From positions 1 through 64,000 of the forward strand of contig JAIQDT010001111.1 in the NCBI GenBank assembly GCA_021521415.1: DNA of 64,000 nucleotides, read 5' to 3'. Origin of the DNA: Bidens hawaiensis (lineage: Eukaryota; Streptophyta; Magnoliopsida; Asterales; Asteraceae). This document shows positions 9,448 to 21,409 of this stretch, piece after piece. The position numbers were made by a program, and so were the translations under genes. The notes beneath the pieces are model-generated. The model ran no database searches, was not told the origin of the DNA, and saw nothing but the letters and a program-made list of their open reading frames with translations. How positions within the stretch are numbered: the first letter of the stretch is position 1; every line of letters begins with the position of its first letter.

Positions 9448-12400
9448 ATGGCACCAAAACGTTCAGCCCAATTGTCGGAAGTGGACGTGAGTCGTCTGAT
9501 TGCTCGCCAGTTGGAGGCGGCGATACCGGATATAGTATCGCGCATCGCCGCCAGTATTAACAATTCGACCAATCCAACCCCTCCGAGCAATCAAACGACC
9601 AACAATAATAACGGGGAACAAAATGCTAATCCTCCACAAAACGATAACACGATTCCGAGTAATGACGCACCGCCTAGGGTGGTCGTTACAGATAGTAATG
9701 GCCCTATACCTACGGTAGAGACGAACCGTACGGAACCGAATCGTGCATCCAGGGGATGTTCGATCAAGGACTTTATGTTGTGCAAACCTCTAGAGTTTAG
9801 CGGGTCTGAAGGACCAAATGGGTTGGTTAAATGGATCGAGAAAATAGAATCCGTGGTGAATATCAGCAACTGCCCCGAGGATTGTGTTGTTAAGTATGCT
9901 GCCTGCACATTCACGGACCATGCCTTGACACGGTGGAACACGATAGTGCAGACTCGCGGTCAGGCGACGACAAACCGAATGACCTGGACAGAGCTCAAGG
10001 CTCTTGTATTGGAACATTTCTGCACAAGAAACGAATTGCAGAAATTAGAAAATGAATTGTGGAATCTGGAGATGCAGGGGGCGGACCACTTGGGTTATAC
10101 GAACCGGTTTAATGAGTTGGCGCGATTGGTACCATGGTTGGTCACCCCAGAGTCGAAGAGGGTGGAGCGTTATATTTGGGGACTAACTCCAGTAGTAAGG
10201 AGTATAGTCAATTCTGGGGGACACCAGACGTATGAGGGTGCGGTGACGCAAGCTGGTATCGTCACGTATGATTTCGTAAGAAGCGGGTCACTAAAGGTGG
10301 CAGGAGAGTCCGCTGGGGGGAAGCGGAGTTCACATGACCATAGGACCCAGGAAAAGCAGCAAGGTAAACGTGCTAGACCCACTGCCCAGAACTACGCCAT
10401 GACTAGTTCGGGCGGCAGGCAAGAACCACAGAAGGGAACGTTTCCAAAGTGTGGGAAATGTGGTTACCACCATGGTGGCGTGTGTAAAGAGGTGGTGTGC
10501 CACCGGTGTGGCAGGATTGGACACTACGCACCAAATTGTAAGACAAATCTGAACAACCTGAACCGACAACCGCAACCTATCCGTGCGCAGCCATTTAAGA
10601 CCCAACCAGCCCGACAGCAGAACCCGCAAGGAAACCAAATGGTGACCACCAGCCGTGCTTGCTATGAATGCGGCAGCACGGATCACTTTAAAAGACACTG
10701 TCCGAAACTGAACCAGGGAGGAAACGGGAGGCAACCCTCGGGTCAGGCATCGTCGTCCAATCCGGCGCGAGGCCGAGCATTCGTGATGGGGGCGAACGAG
10801 GCACGCCAGGACCCCAGCGTAGTGACAGGTACATTCCTCGTCTCTGATCATTACGCTTCTGTATTATTTGATACAGGCGCCGATAGAAGTTTTGTCTCCG
10901 TTAGATTCCTGTCGATAGCAAACCTTCCTATTGGTGAAACCATAGAACCTTACACCGTAGAAGTCGCTAACGGTAAAACCATGATAGTTAATCAGATAGT
11001 TCGGAATTGCCCTTTTATTCTGAACGAACAATCCTTTCTGATTGACTTGTTACCGGTAGAATTGGGTAGTTTTGACTTGATAGTGGGAATGGATTGGTTA
11101 GCACGTAATAGGGTAGAAATAAACTGTGAAAAGAAAATCGTCAAGATCCGGGTGTCGGATGACGAGGAGGTATTAGTGCATGGAGAAAAATCCGGCACCA
11201 TGATACCATTTATATCCCACCTCAAGGTGTTAAAATATATACGTCAGGGATGTGTGGCGTATCTAGCGAGCCTGACGGCCACTGATTCTGAGGAAAAACG
11301 GGTGTACGATATTCCCGTGGTACGCGAATTTCCACAAGTTTTCCCAGAGGAACTTCCTGGATTACCGCCAACCCGACAGATCGAATTCAGAATCGATTTG
11401 TTACCTCAAGCTGGCCCTGTTGCTAAGGCACCTTACCGACTTGCACCATCTGAGATGCAAGAATTATCCAACCAGTTGCAAGAATTGTTGGATAAAGGAT
11501 TTATTCGTCCTAGTTATTCCCCGTGGGGTGCACCGGTACTATTCGTGAAAAAGAAGGACGGGAGCCTTAGAATGTGCATTGATTACAGGGAGTTGAACAA
11601 GTTGACAATCAAAAATAGGTATCCTCTCCCCCGAATCGATGATCTGTTCGACCAACTACAAGGTGCGAGCTACTTCTCAAAAATAGATCTTAAATCGGGA
11701 TACCATCAGGTTAGAATCCAGGAGGAGGATATCCCAAAAACCGCATTCCGACTGGCTACGGCCATTACGAGTTCTTAGTTATGCCCTTCGGGCTAACAAA
11801 TGCGCCGGCAGTATTCATGGATCTCATGAATCGAGTCTGTAAACCCTACCTCGATAAATTCGTCATCGTGTTTATTGACGATATTTTGATTTACTCGAAG
11901 AGTAAAGGAGAGCACGAGCAACACTTGAGATTAATTTTAGAGCTTCTAAATCAGGAGAAGTTGTTTGCAAAATTCTCCAAGTGTAACTTCTGGTTACAAG
12001 AAGTGCAATTCCTTGGACACGTTATAAACCATCAAGGAATACACGTTGATCCAAGTAAAGTTGAAGCAGTTAAGAGTTGGCAAGCGCCTAAATCGCTAAA
12101 GGAAATCCGCCAATTCTTAGGCTTAGCTGGATACTATCGTCGATTTATAGAGAACTTTTCCAGCATCGCCCAACCTTTAACCCTCCTGACTCAAAAGGAT
12201 CGAAAGTATGATTGGGGAGAAGAACAGGAAGCGGCATTTCAAACGCTAAAACAAAGATTGTGCCAAGCGTCGATCTTAAGTCTCCCCGACGGAGACGATG
12301 GTTTTGTCGTGTATTGTGACGCGTCCCGTAGAGGATTGGGATGTGTGTTGATGCAGAATAATAAAGTCATAGCCTATGCTTCCCGACAGTTAAAAGTACA

Positions 12401-14155
12401 CGAGAAAAATTACACTACTCATGACTTAGAACTGGGAGCAGTTATTTTCGCACTTAAAATCTGGAGACATTATCTCTACGGTACAAAGTGCACCATCTTC
12501 ACCGATCATAAAAGTTTGCAACACATATTCGATCAGAAAGAACTGAATATGAGACAACGCAGATGGGTCGAATTATTAAGCGACTATGACTGTGACATCC
12601 GTTATCACCCCGGCAAGGCTAACGTCGTAGCCGATGCCTTGAGTAGGAAGGATCGGGTTAAGCCATTGCGAGTGCGAGCGCTGGGGATGATAGTCCAGTC
12701 GAACCTTTCGGATTTGATTCGAGTCGCTCAACGCGAGGCGTTGAAAGAGGAACAATTGGAAAAAGAGGGACTTTACGGTAACGAGAAGAATTTCGAACAG
12801 CGCGTGTGGACGAAGTTCTCTACTTCAAAAATCGGATTTGGATCCCGACCCTCCATGACCTTCGTGAATTAATCATGGATGAAGCGCATAAATCAAAATA
12901 TTATATACATCCGGGTTCGGATAAGATGTACAAGGATGTGAAGGAGTTCTACTGGTGGCCGGGTATGAAAAAGGATATAGCCACATACGTCGGAAAGTAT
13001 ACGACGTGTGCGAGGGTTAAGGCGGAGCACCAGAAACCTTCGGGAATGTTACAACAACCGGAAATTCCCGAATGGAAGTGGGAGCAGATCACGATGGATT
13101 TTGTGACACATCTCCCCAAGACGTCCCGAGGACATGATGCAATTTGGGTAGTCGTGGATCGATTAACCAAATCGTCACGTTTTATCCCGATTAGAAATAA
13201 TTATAACACTGAGAGACTTGCGCAGATTTATATAAATGAAATTGTGTCTCGTCATGGGATACCCATCTCAATCATCTCTGATCGGGATAGCCATTTCACC
13301 TCCAAGCTTTGGCAAGCTGTTCAAGAAGCGCTGTGAACGCGTATTAATTTAAGCACAGCATACCACCCTCAGACCGACGGTCAGTCTGAGAGGACCATTC
13401 AAACCCTGGAGGATTTGCTTCGTGCATGCGTACTGGATTTTAAGGGAAATTGGGATCAACATCTCCCGCTCGTTGAATTTTCCTATAATAACAGTTACCA
13501 TAGCAGTATAAAAGCAGCACCGTATGAAGCATTATATGGAAGAAAGTGCCGATCACCACTTTGCTGGACTGAAGTGGGCGACACACAGGTTATTAGATCA
13601 GATCTGGTCCAGGAAACGACCAGCAAAATTCTTGAAATTAAGAACAATCTGAAGGCCGCACGGGATCGGCAGAAGAGTTATGCCGATACCCATAGAAAAC
13701 CGTTACCATTCGAGAAAGGTGATAAAGTGTATTTGAAAGTATCACCGTGGAAGGGTGTGGTTAGATTTGGAAAGGCGGGGAAGTTAGCCCCTAGATATAT
13801 TGGACCATTCAATATTACTGCGAAAATCGGTCCTGTAGCATACCGATTAGAACTGCCTGATGAACTGAGTGCAGTTCACAACGTATTTCACGTGTCAAAC
13901 TTGAAAAGGTGTCTGTCGGATGAGACATCGGTGTTACCTTTAGAGGGTGTCCAAATAAATGATAAGCTCAACATTGTAGAGGAGCCCATAGAAATAGTAG
14001 ATGGGAAAATCAAGCAACTTAGACACAGTAAGATCTCGTTGGTCAAAGTTAGATGGAATTCGCAACGAGGCCTAGAATATACATGGGAACGAAAGGACGA
14101 ATTTCAGAAGAAATACCCCCACCTATTTCCTCAAAAGGAAGTAGTTGACGCGTAA
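9448..14155 (+). pseudogene. gag-pol: Gypsy chromovirus gag-pol polyprotein of G, two frameshifts and one stop
   Basis: Start chosen at [11 protein letters not shown] (9448). Gag occupies about 9448-10600, with CCHC knuckles at 10498-10539 and 10660-10701. The protease has L-F-D-T-G-A-D near 10864. Reverse transcriptase runs 11450-12150 with F-I-D-D at 11871-11882. RNase H is about 12300-12620 with Y-C-D-A-S and T-D-H-K-S-L. Integrase begins near 12860 with a zinc region in which one Cys of the usual CxxC is replaced (Y-T-T-C). The DDE core includes M-D-F near 13095, S-D-R-D near 13273 and Glu at 13388-13390. A chromodomain-like module ends the protein (V-K-V-R-W near 14045, K-Y-P-H-L-F near 14115). 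Breaks: a one-base loss near 11752 in RT, a second frameshift near 12800 before the zinc region, and TGA at 13334-13336 where relatives have Gly. The upstream ORF and polypurine tract are intact. Confidence 0.92.
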
Positions 14156-14177
14156 AATTTCGAGGACGAAATTTTTA

Positions 14178-14191
14178 TAACGGGGAGAGAA
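14178..14191 (+). other. Polypurine tract of G
   Basis: TAACGGGGAGAGAA ends directly at the 3' LTR start; it would prime plus-strand synthesis. Confidence 0.9.
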
Positions 14192-17100
14192 TGTAACGAT
14201 TCCGGCAAATTCAGGTATACCCTAGCCGGAATATACTATTTACGTGTTATTCAATACTGAATATATGAATTATAATGTGTTTATACGAGTATATAAGATT
14301 CACAGTACGAATTGTACTCAAATGTACAACTAGTCGTATCGGAATTACGATTAATCGATGAACGGTTATTGAAACCCGAACGAATCGGGAATTACATTAT
14401 AGACAAAATATATAATGTTTAGTGATGTTTACGAAGTATTAAAGCTTCGGGATAAGTGAATTATAGCACAGAAAAAGGACTTCGATTTATTAGTACGTCG
14501 GTACGATAAACGAAACCTTTAACATCAAACCAAGCAAGAGACGATCGATCAAACCGAAAAAGATGCACAATTACCGACAATACGATGTGTTAAGTCAATA
14601 AACGTCATGGTTTAAGTTTTTAAAGTTTTTAAATCAGTTTTATATAAATTTCATTTTTAAGCCGAAAAAACGACCGTTTTGGCCTCGTTTTGAGCGGAAT
14701 TAAACGTTTAACCGAAAAAACGAACTGAACCAGATTATCCACAGCATTATCCGGATTACGCAATCCGAATATGTGGCCATGGTTGGAGATGTGGGCCCCC
14801 CCACCCACTTAACATGGACCGATCGGTCCATGCTAGTCACACACACACATCCATTTTTCTTTTTTCCACAAACTTTCTCCCAAAATCCTCTCAACCTCTT
14901 CATCATCCATCCAAAACCCAAGCTTTTTAGGCAAGAACTCAAGGTATAAACATGATTTTAATGGTTGATTCTTAGTTTTGATTCCATAATCTTGAGAAAA
15001 TGAGGTTTCAAATGAAAAATGGGTGAAAACCCGAGATGAAACCGATTCTTGGAGGATCAAGGGATGTATACAAGTTATACAAAGGATCTTGGTCCAAGAA
15101 AGTAGCTAAAAGAGTAAAAAACGAATTTTTACGGTCAAAATCTTTGTTTTGATGTTTTAATCTAAACCATGAAATAAATGGCTTGATTGTGGGTATAACT
15201 TGCTTGGTGTGGTGTTGATGTGCTTGTAAGTGTTGTATCTAGTGGCTAGCAAAGGCTAGAAACCAAGATCTTTGCGATCTAACGCTAGAAAACACAAGAT
15301 AGTTCGGTTTTCGTGTGTTTTAGTTATTTTGGACAGATTGTGGTATGCTTAGAGTTGGGTCATGAAATTTCACAGAGATGATCTACACGTGAAAATATGA
15401 GATCTGTGAAATTTTGGTAATTTTTGGATAAAGGATGAATATTTGGTAAATTTAATGCTCGGTTTTGGCTAAAAATGGTGAAAAATAGCTAAACATCATG
15501 AAAAATTCTGGAAAATTTAAGATAAGGTTTTTAAAACATAAAAAAGTCACACAAAAAAATTTCAGGTTCATTGGAGAAGTCTAAGTAGGCTTTTCGGTAA
15601 AACGAGTTCTAGGGATTTCTAGCTCGGTTTTGGTAAAAATGGCATGAAAAATAAGTTTTTGGTTATGGAAAAATTACAGGGAACTATGTGGGTGACAGGG
15701 GTCATCCCAGAAAAATTTGGGATTTTTCGAAGGTCGTTTGGTATTTTCGACATATTTGGTGTTTAAATGACGTATAAAAATGGTTAAATAAATCTTAGAT
15801 AAAAAATTAATTCTGGAAAAATTTTATAAAATTTCTTACTATTAAAATATAGTTTGTACAAAATTTCAAGGTCCGAGACTAAACGGATATTTATTTGTGC
15901 TAAATGGAACTTAAAAACAAACTTTTAAAGCTTAAAACGGGTAAACCGGCAAAGTTCGCCTAAGCGAGCTGAGTGGTGCATAAAAACCCTAAAAATGGAT
16001 TATTTTCATGAAACTAAGTTAATCAAGTAAAAATAAATCATTCGAAAATAATTCGGATGATTTGGGTAATTTTACCCGATTTAACCGTTTTCGGTGTATT
16101 AAAGGCGGAAACGGGCCCCGCGGCCAAACGGGGTGTCTAACCGAGCCCTAATTTCACCACTTTAATGAAAATATCAATAATAACTATTTTCGGGACGTAT
16201 GTGGTCAAACTCATTTTTGAAAACATAAAGACGAATAACCGTGCTAAGCACGCAAAACGAGAAAACAAACTATCGGTAGTTTTGACTAAAGAACTCTAAG
16301 TGATATCACAATCTAAGTCCTGAGAAGTGTATCGGGGTTAACATCGTCCCCGGATCGCGTACGGTACTGGGTTAACAGTGTCCCCGGACGTACCGGTTAA
16401 CACGAATTTAAGTTATATTAATAGAAATTGTGTAGTAATGACTTAGGGATCGTATTACAGATCCGGGCCGGTAGCTGTTCACGGTATTACACCTCTGCTC
16501 ACCAACAAGGTGAGTTTTCACGAGCCCCTTTTACTGAACTGTTTTAATTATTTTCCCGGGGCGGAAAGCATGTTTCTATCAAAGTTTTTAAGTACATTCC
16601 AATCGCATGGAAACGAATGTATTTATATAATGGTTATTGTACGGAAATCGTACGGTAATGTATTAAGATGGTAATTAACTGAGTTGCTAATATTGTAAGG
16701 CCCGAAACAGTGTTCTGGGGTAACCGAGTACCCAGAGGTTATTAAATGTGTTTCTGGGGTAACAGAGTTCCCAGAGGTTATTAAATGTGTTTCTGGGGTA
16801 ACAGAGTTCCCAGGGGTTATTGGAAGTATTCTGGGGTAACAGAGTTCCCGGAGGTTAATCGATATGTTTTGGGGGTTAATAGAGTTTTCACTTGTGAACT
16901 CAGTATAATTACATCACTTACTTATGATTTTTATAATGATTTGTCATGATTTATTAAAATTAGTGAAACTCACCAACTATTCGTAGTTGACCCGTTTTCT
17001 TTACATGCTTTCTAGGTACACTCAAATCGGAATGAGTGATATGTGTTCGATGCTGTGTGCTATTTGTGGAAGCCTAGAGATCTATATTTTGCATTAAATA

Positions 17101-17275
17101 TGATAATGTATTATCGGTAACACTTATGTGATAACGCTTAGATGGTTATGAAACTCAGAACAATGTAATACGTTTAAATTAATGTAGTGGTGTTTTCTTT
17201 ATAAACAATGCTGTTGATATCAGATGTGTCTGTTGCATCCCGTGTACGTTTCCGCTGCGGTTACGGGGTGTTACA
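14192..17275 (+). repeat. 3' LTR of G (3,084 bp)
   Basis: Matches 5032-8111 end to end with about 2 % differences and a few 1-bp indels in homopolymers. Confidence 0.95.
16713..16867 (+). repeat. 39-bp tandem repeat in G 3' LTR
   Basis: Same four-unit array as 7549-7703. Confidence 0.85.
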
Positions 17276-17280
17276 GACAA
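17276..17280. repeat. Target-site duplication of G, right copy (GACAA)
   Basis: Identical to 5027-5031. Confidence 0.95.
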
Positions 17281-17966
17281 AGTGTCTGTAAAACCAAATG
17301 TGGGTTTTCAAAAGATTGCTTTTGTTAAAAGTGAGACCTTTGAAGAAGAGAAAGAGGCCATCTTTACAAAGCAATTAAATGATGAGTTTTATAGACTCAA
17401 AGCTGAAAGAGAGAGAGAAGAGAATCATGTTCATCCTGTTAACAAGTTTGTTGATAAGAGGAAACGTTTCTGTTGTAATGAAGAATGACATTTATTTTAT
17501 TCATGTCCTAAAAGATTCTCTCAAGAAAGAAAACATGTGGTGAACAAAAAACAACATGTTAAAGTTTCATTAGTAAGATCTACCAATCTTCCCATCAAGA
17601 TTTTTAAAAAGGGTGCGGATAAGGAAGTTGGCAAAAAGATTTTTGAAGTAGGTGGATCTTCAAAAGTTAAGAAATATGATGGTTTTTAGAAGAAAACAAG
17701 TACTGTTGGGCAGAATTGGTTGGTTAAGGGTAAAATCAAAGATAAACATGTTAATTCAACCAATGAGAACAAAGTTGAGTCTTGTAAAATTGAGAAAGAT
17801 AAAGGAGTTGAACCTTTAAAATATGATTCTTCTAATTCGTTTAAGTCATGCTCATCGATTGAATCTTTGACTGATTATGGGGATGATAGTTTTTATTGTT
17901 TCTATGATAAATTGAAACAACCCAAGACCAAGAAGGCTTGGGTTTCCTTGGTTCACTAACCACATA
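17281..17966 (+). pseudogene. Copia gag tail with degenerate zinc knuckle (element Y)
   Basis: Continues the gag frame cut at 5026. It opens with S-V-K-P-N-V-G-F-Q-K-I-A-F-V, which V encodes at about 54200 without interruption. A coiled-coil-like E/K/R region (17340-17440) leads to C-C-N-E-E-stop-H and a later Cys (17468-17510): a CCHC knuckle with TGA where relatives have Gly. Further stops follow. The block ends with P-K-T-K-K-A-W-V-S near 17925, a junction sequence shared by gags of V and T just before protease. Confidence 0.8.
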
Positions 17967-19380
17967 CTTTTGTAGGGGCTTACAAGATCCAATGACTCAC
18001 GTTGGATTATGGATAGTGGAGCCTCTCGGCACATGACAAGAACACTTCCTTTGCTAAAGAATGTTAAATCTATTTGAGGAGGTTATGTGGCGTTTGCGGG
18101 AAATCATGGAGGACAGATTGTTGGTGAGGGTAGTTAATCGAACGGGAAAGTGATGTTTGATAATGTGAATTACATTACTGAACTGGAGAATAATTTGCTT
18201 AGTATCTCCCAAATTTGTGATAAACGTTTTTCAACACATTTTACAAGTCAAGATTGTATGATTCTGAAGCCTTGGTACAAGATTCTAGAAGAATGGATAT
18301 TGATGAAGGCACCAAGGTAAGATGATCTTTATTTTCTTAACATTAGTGTTGCATCATCGACTCAAGGTACTGTACAGTGCTTACCAAGGCATCTTAAAAG
18401 GAGTCGGTGGTATGGCATCATCGAATGGGTCAAATAAATGTTCGTAAGATGAACTATCTTCTTCATAACCAACTGGTTGAAGGGGTAAACATCAAGGGTT
18501 TTCATTTGAGTACTGCTTGCTTGAGTTGTAAGAAGGGTAAACAAAAGAAGAAGTCGCACCAAACGAAGTTTCTCAACTCAATCAACTTACCTTTTGAGAG
18601 GCTACACATGGATTTGCTTGGTTTCCGTGACGGTCAAAAGTATCACCGTGGAATTTATCGTTTGGTGGTCACTAATGATTTATGAAGATTCTCGTGGGTG
18701 ATGTTTCTTGAATCAAAAGATGATACCTTCGATAACTTGATGATATTATTCAATAAGCTCGAGATGTTATATAATCTGCCAATCCGAAGAATCAGAAGCG
18801 ACATGGTACCGAGTTCAGGAACAACCGACTGCTTCAATACTGTAATGAGCATGGTATTCTTCATGAATTCATTTCTCCCTATACACCACAACAGAATGGA
18901 GTTGCTGGACGAAAGAACATGACATTGATTGAAACGACTAGGGCGATGTTGGCTGATTCGAAACTACCTGTTAGTTTTTGGTCAGAAGCTGTTGCCTCAG
19001 CGTGTTACACTCTTAGCCATGTTTTCACAGTAGAGAAGTGTGGAAAAACCTGTTTCGAGCTACTTAATCGACGAAAGCCGAATTTGAAGTGGCTTGAGCA
19101 GTTTGAAGCACAGTGTACAGTCGTTGATCCTGATGGTAAATTTGGCGCTAGTTGTGGAAGCTTTCTTTATGGGTTATGCTAGTCCTTTGTGTCGTGTATT
19201 TTAACCTATCATCAACTGGATTATGCAAGTACAACATGTTGACTGTCAAAGATATGTTACTCCTATTCAACAAAAGGGCGATTCATGGATGTTTGACTAT
19301 GATAGTTTGTAGAGTTGTTTCTCATTTCCTGAAGAGGAAATCACTAATGAAATGGCCACACTGTTATTTCAACTACTTGG
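17967..19380 (+). pseudogene. Copia protease, GAG-preintegrase and integrase (element Y), decayed
   Basis: The protease motif M-D-S-G-A-S-R-H-M-T-R lies at 18010-18042 and a stop follows within 60 bases. The GAG-preintegrase zinc region (M-N-Y-L-L-H-N-Q then C-L-S-C-K-K-G-K) runs 18400-18560. The integrase core opens with H-M-D-L-L-G-F near 18606. The second catalytic region near 18800 (R-S-D-M-V) is damaged by a small deletion. The third region, W-S-E-A-V-A-S-A-C-Y-T-L near 18980, is readable. At least three frames are used, so no protein could be made. Homologous minus-strand pieces of V lie at 45501-47001 and 52793-53960. Confidence 0.8.
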
Positions 19381-21338
19381 GTGAAGGGTTTCATGAAGAA
19401 ATTAATACACAATATGTTCCAATCTTTAATGATGATCCGACATCTGATGTTTATGAACAAGTTGATAAGACGCCGGCTACACCCTCCTTTGACGATGATG
19501 GTGGAGATCACAATGATGTGATTGAGTCCTCGGTACAACCAGTGGTTAGTGATGAGAATGTCATAAATCTTCAAACGGATGTGGTGGTTTCGGATGAAGT
19601 CATTCCTCGTACTATGTCATATCACCCAAAAGAGAATATTATTGGGGATCTTAATACTGGAGTTTGTACTCGAAGTCAAATTGATCAAAGTCTTAGTTGT
19701 TATTATACTCAAGTTGCTCCACTTCAAAACCGGTTCTCATTCAAACGTTTCATTTCACAAATTGAACCGAAGACATATAAACAAGCATTGACTGAAGAGA
19801 GTTGGGTTAAGGCGATGCAAGAATAATTGTTACAATTTGAAAAGCTTGGGGTATGGAAACTTGTTAATCTACCTGATAACAATTGATGCATTAATACCAA
19901 GTGGGGTTTCAAGTGAAAAAGCGACGGAATGGTATAATTTTCAGAAAAAAGCTCGATTGGTGGTTCTTGGTTTTAATCAAAAGGAAGGAATCGATTACAA
20001 CGAAGTCTATTCTCCCATTGCTAGACTTGAAGCTATCAGCATGTTCTTAGCCTTTGCATCTTGGAAAGGATTCAAGGTCTACCAGTTAGATGTTAAGTCT
20101 GCTTTCCTTAACGGAAAATTGGTGTGAACAAGTCTTTGCAGGACAATCACCGGGGTTTGTCAATCCAATTCACAAAGACAAGGTGTACCTACCCGAAAAA
20201 GCTCTATATGGATTACATCATGCCCCAAGAGCTTGGTATGAAACATTGTCTCAACACCTGTTAGACACTCTTCACTAAGGAAGTAGATGGTTATCTACTG
20301 ATAGTCCAGGTCTATGTGGACGATATCAATTTTGGGTCGACAAACGATGTTATATGCAAAGAATTTGAGGATGTTATGAAGTCAAAGTTTGAAATGAGCG
20401 CTATGGGAGAATTGACGTTTTTCTTGGGTTTGCAAATAGAACAACTTTATGATGATATCTTCATTCATTAGACGAAGTATGTTAAGGATATCCTCGAAAA
20501 GTTCAATATGGCTGACCCAACGCCGATCAGCACTCCTATCCCTCTAAATCATTGAATTGGCCAGATCCCACCGCGGAGAAGGTTGATGAAACACTCTATC
20601 GTTCTATGATTGGTTTCCTCATGTACCTCACCGCTTCAAGGCTAGACATCATGTATCCGACGTGTTTGTGTGCTCGATATTAATCTAGTCCAAGGGTCTC
20701 TCACTTATTGTTAGTGAAGCGGATACTTCGGTATCTAAAGGTGTGTCCGGGTGTCAGTCTTTGGTATCATTGAGACGATGTATTTGAGTTGAGAGCGTAC
20801 TCTAATTCGGGCGATGGTAGCTGCAAGCTGAATACCGTATTCTGATTTGGACTATGGTAGCTGCAAGCTGAATACCAAATCTACCACCGCCGGTTGTCAA
20901 TTCTTTGGTATAAGGTTTGTGACATGGCAGTGTAAGAAGCAGACGACTGTGTCGCTATCTACCTGTGAAGCCGAGTATGTATCTTATTCTAGTTGCTATT
21001 CTCAGGTTTTATGGATACAACAACAGATGCTCTACTACAGTTTGAAATTTCTTACTAATCCTATTTTTGTAGATAACACTGCTGCCATACACATAAATAA
21101 GAACCCGCTAAGTCACTCTAAAACTAAACATATTGACATACGGTATCACTTCATCCGTGATTGTTACCAGAAGAAATTGATTACCGTAGACAAAATTCAC
21201 ACCGAAAAACCAAAAGCTGATCATTATACTAAAGCTTTCGATAAAAACAGATTTTTGTATTCGTTCGGGCTTAACGATATTAGTAACATGGGTAATGGGA
21301 AAGTGAGTGATCCGGAGGTTATGGATTCTGACCTTTGA
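19381..21338 (+). pseudogene. Copia reverse transcriptase and RNase H (element Y), decayed
   Basis: The RT start region W-V-K-A-M-Q-E ends in a stop at 19826. [10 protein letters not shown] lies near 20085, A-P-R-A-W-Y near 20225, and the catalytic Y-V-D-D near 20313-20324 is preserved. I-S-T-P-I-P-L-N-H marks the linker near 20527. RNase H is open from about 20847 to the stop at 21336-21338 with S-T-C-E-A-E-Y and D-N-T-A-A-I; its last residues D-S-D-L end pol. A 40-bp tandem duplication lies at 20801-20880. Multiple stops and frameshifts otherwise. Confidence 0.85.
20801..20880 (+). repeat. 40-bp tandem duplication inside Y RNase H
   Basis: Bases 20801-20840 and 20841-20880 align with about seven differences and share GGTAGCTGCAAGCTGAATAC. 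Related elements have a single copy here, so it is a local duplication in this copy. Confidence 0.75.
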
Positions 21339-21396
21339 GTAACCGTTCACGAGGTTAAATTTCTTTGTAAATATTTTTCTTTTAAATAATTTTTGA

Positions 21397-21409
21397 TTTT
21401 AGGGGGAGA
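21397..21409 (+). other. Internal polypurine tract after pol (element Y)
   Basis: TTTTAGGGGGAGA about 60 bases after the pol stop, far from the 3' LTR. V (32001-32012) and S (38072-38083) have the same tract at the same place. Multiple polypurine tracts downstream of pol are a described Sirevirus trait. Confidence 0.65.

Larger units (their letters stand above)
5032..17275 (+). mobile_element. Gypsy chromovirus (Tekay-like) element G, full length, 12,244 bp
   Basis: Complete element with 3.08-kb LTRs, TG..CA ends, tRNA-iMet primer site, a small upstream ORF, gag-pol with integrase last, and a polypurine tract. GACAA flanks both ends. The domain order PR-RT-RNaseH-INT and a chromodomain-like tail place it in the chromoviruses; long LTRs and the tail resemble the Tekay/Del lineage. 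The LTRs differ at roughly 50-60 of 3,080 positions by eye (about 2 %), so it is much younger than V or S. Gag-pol nevertheless has two frameshifts and a stop. It is inserted in the gag of Y. Confidence 0.95.

Noticed and set aside
10330..10851. 173-codon minus-strand frame in G gag
   Set aside because: It lies opposite two intact zinc knuckles and the protease on the plus strand.
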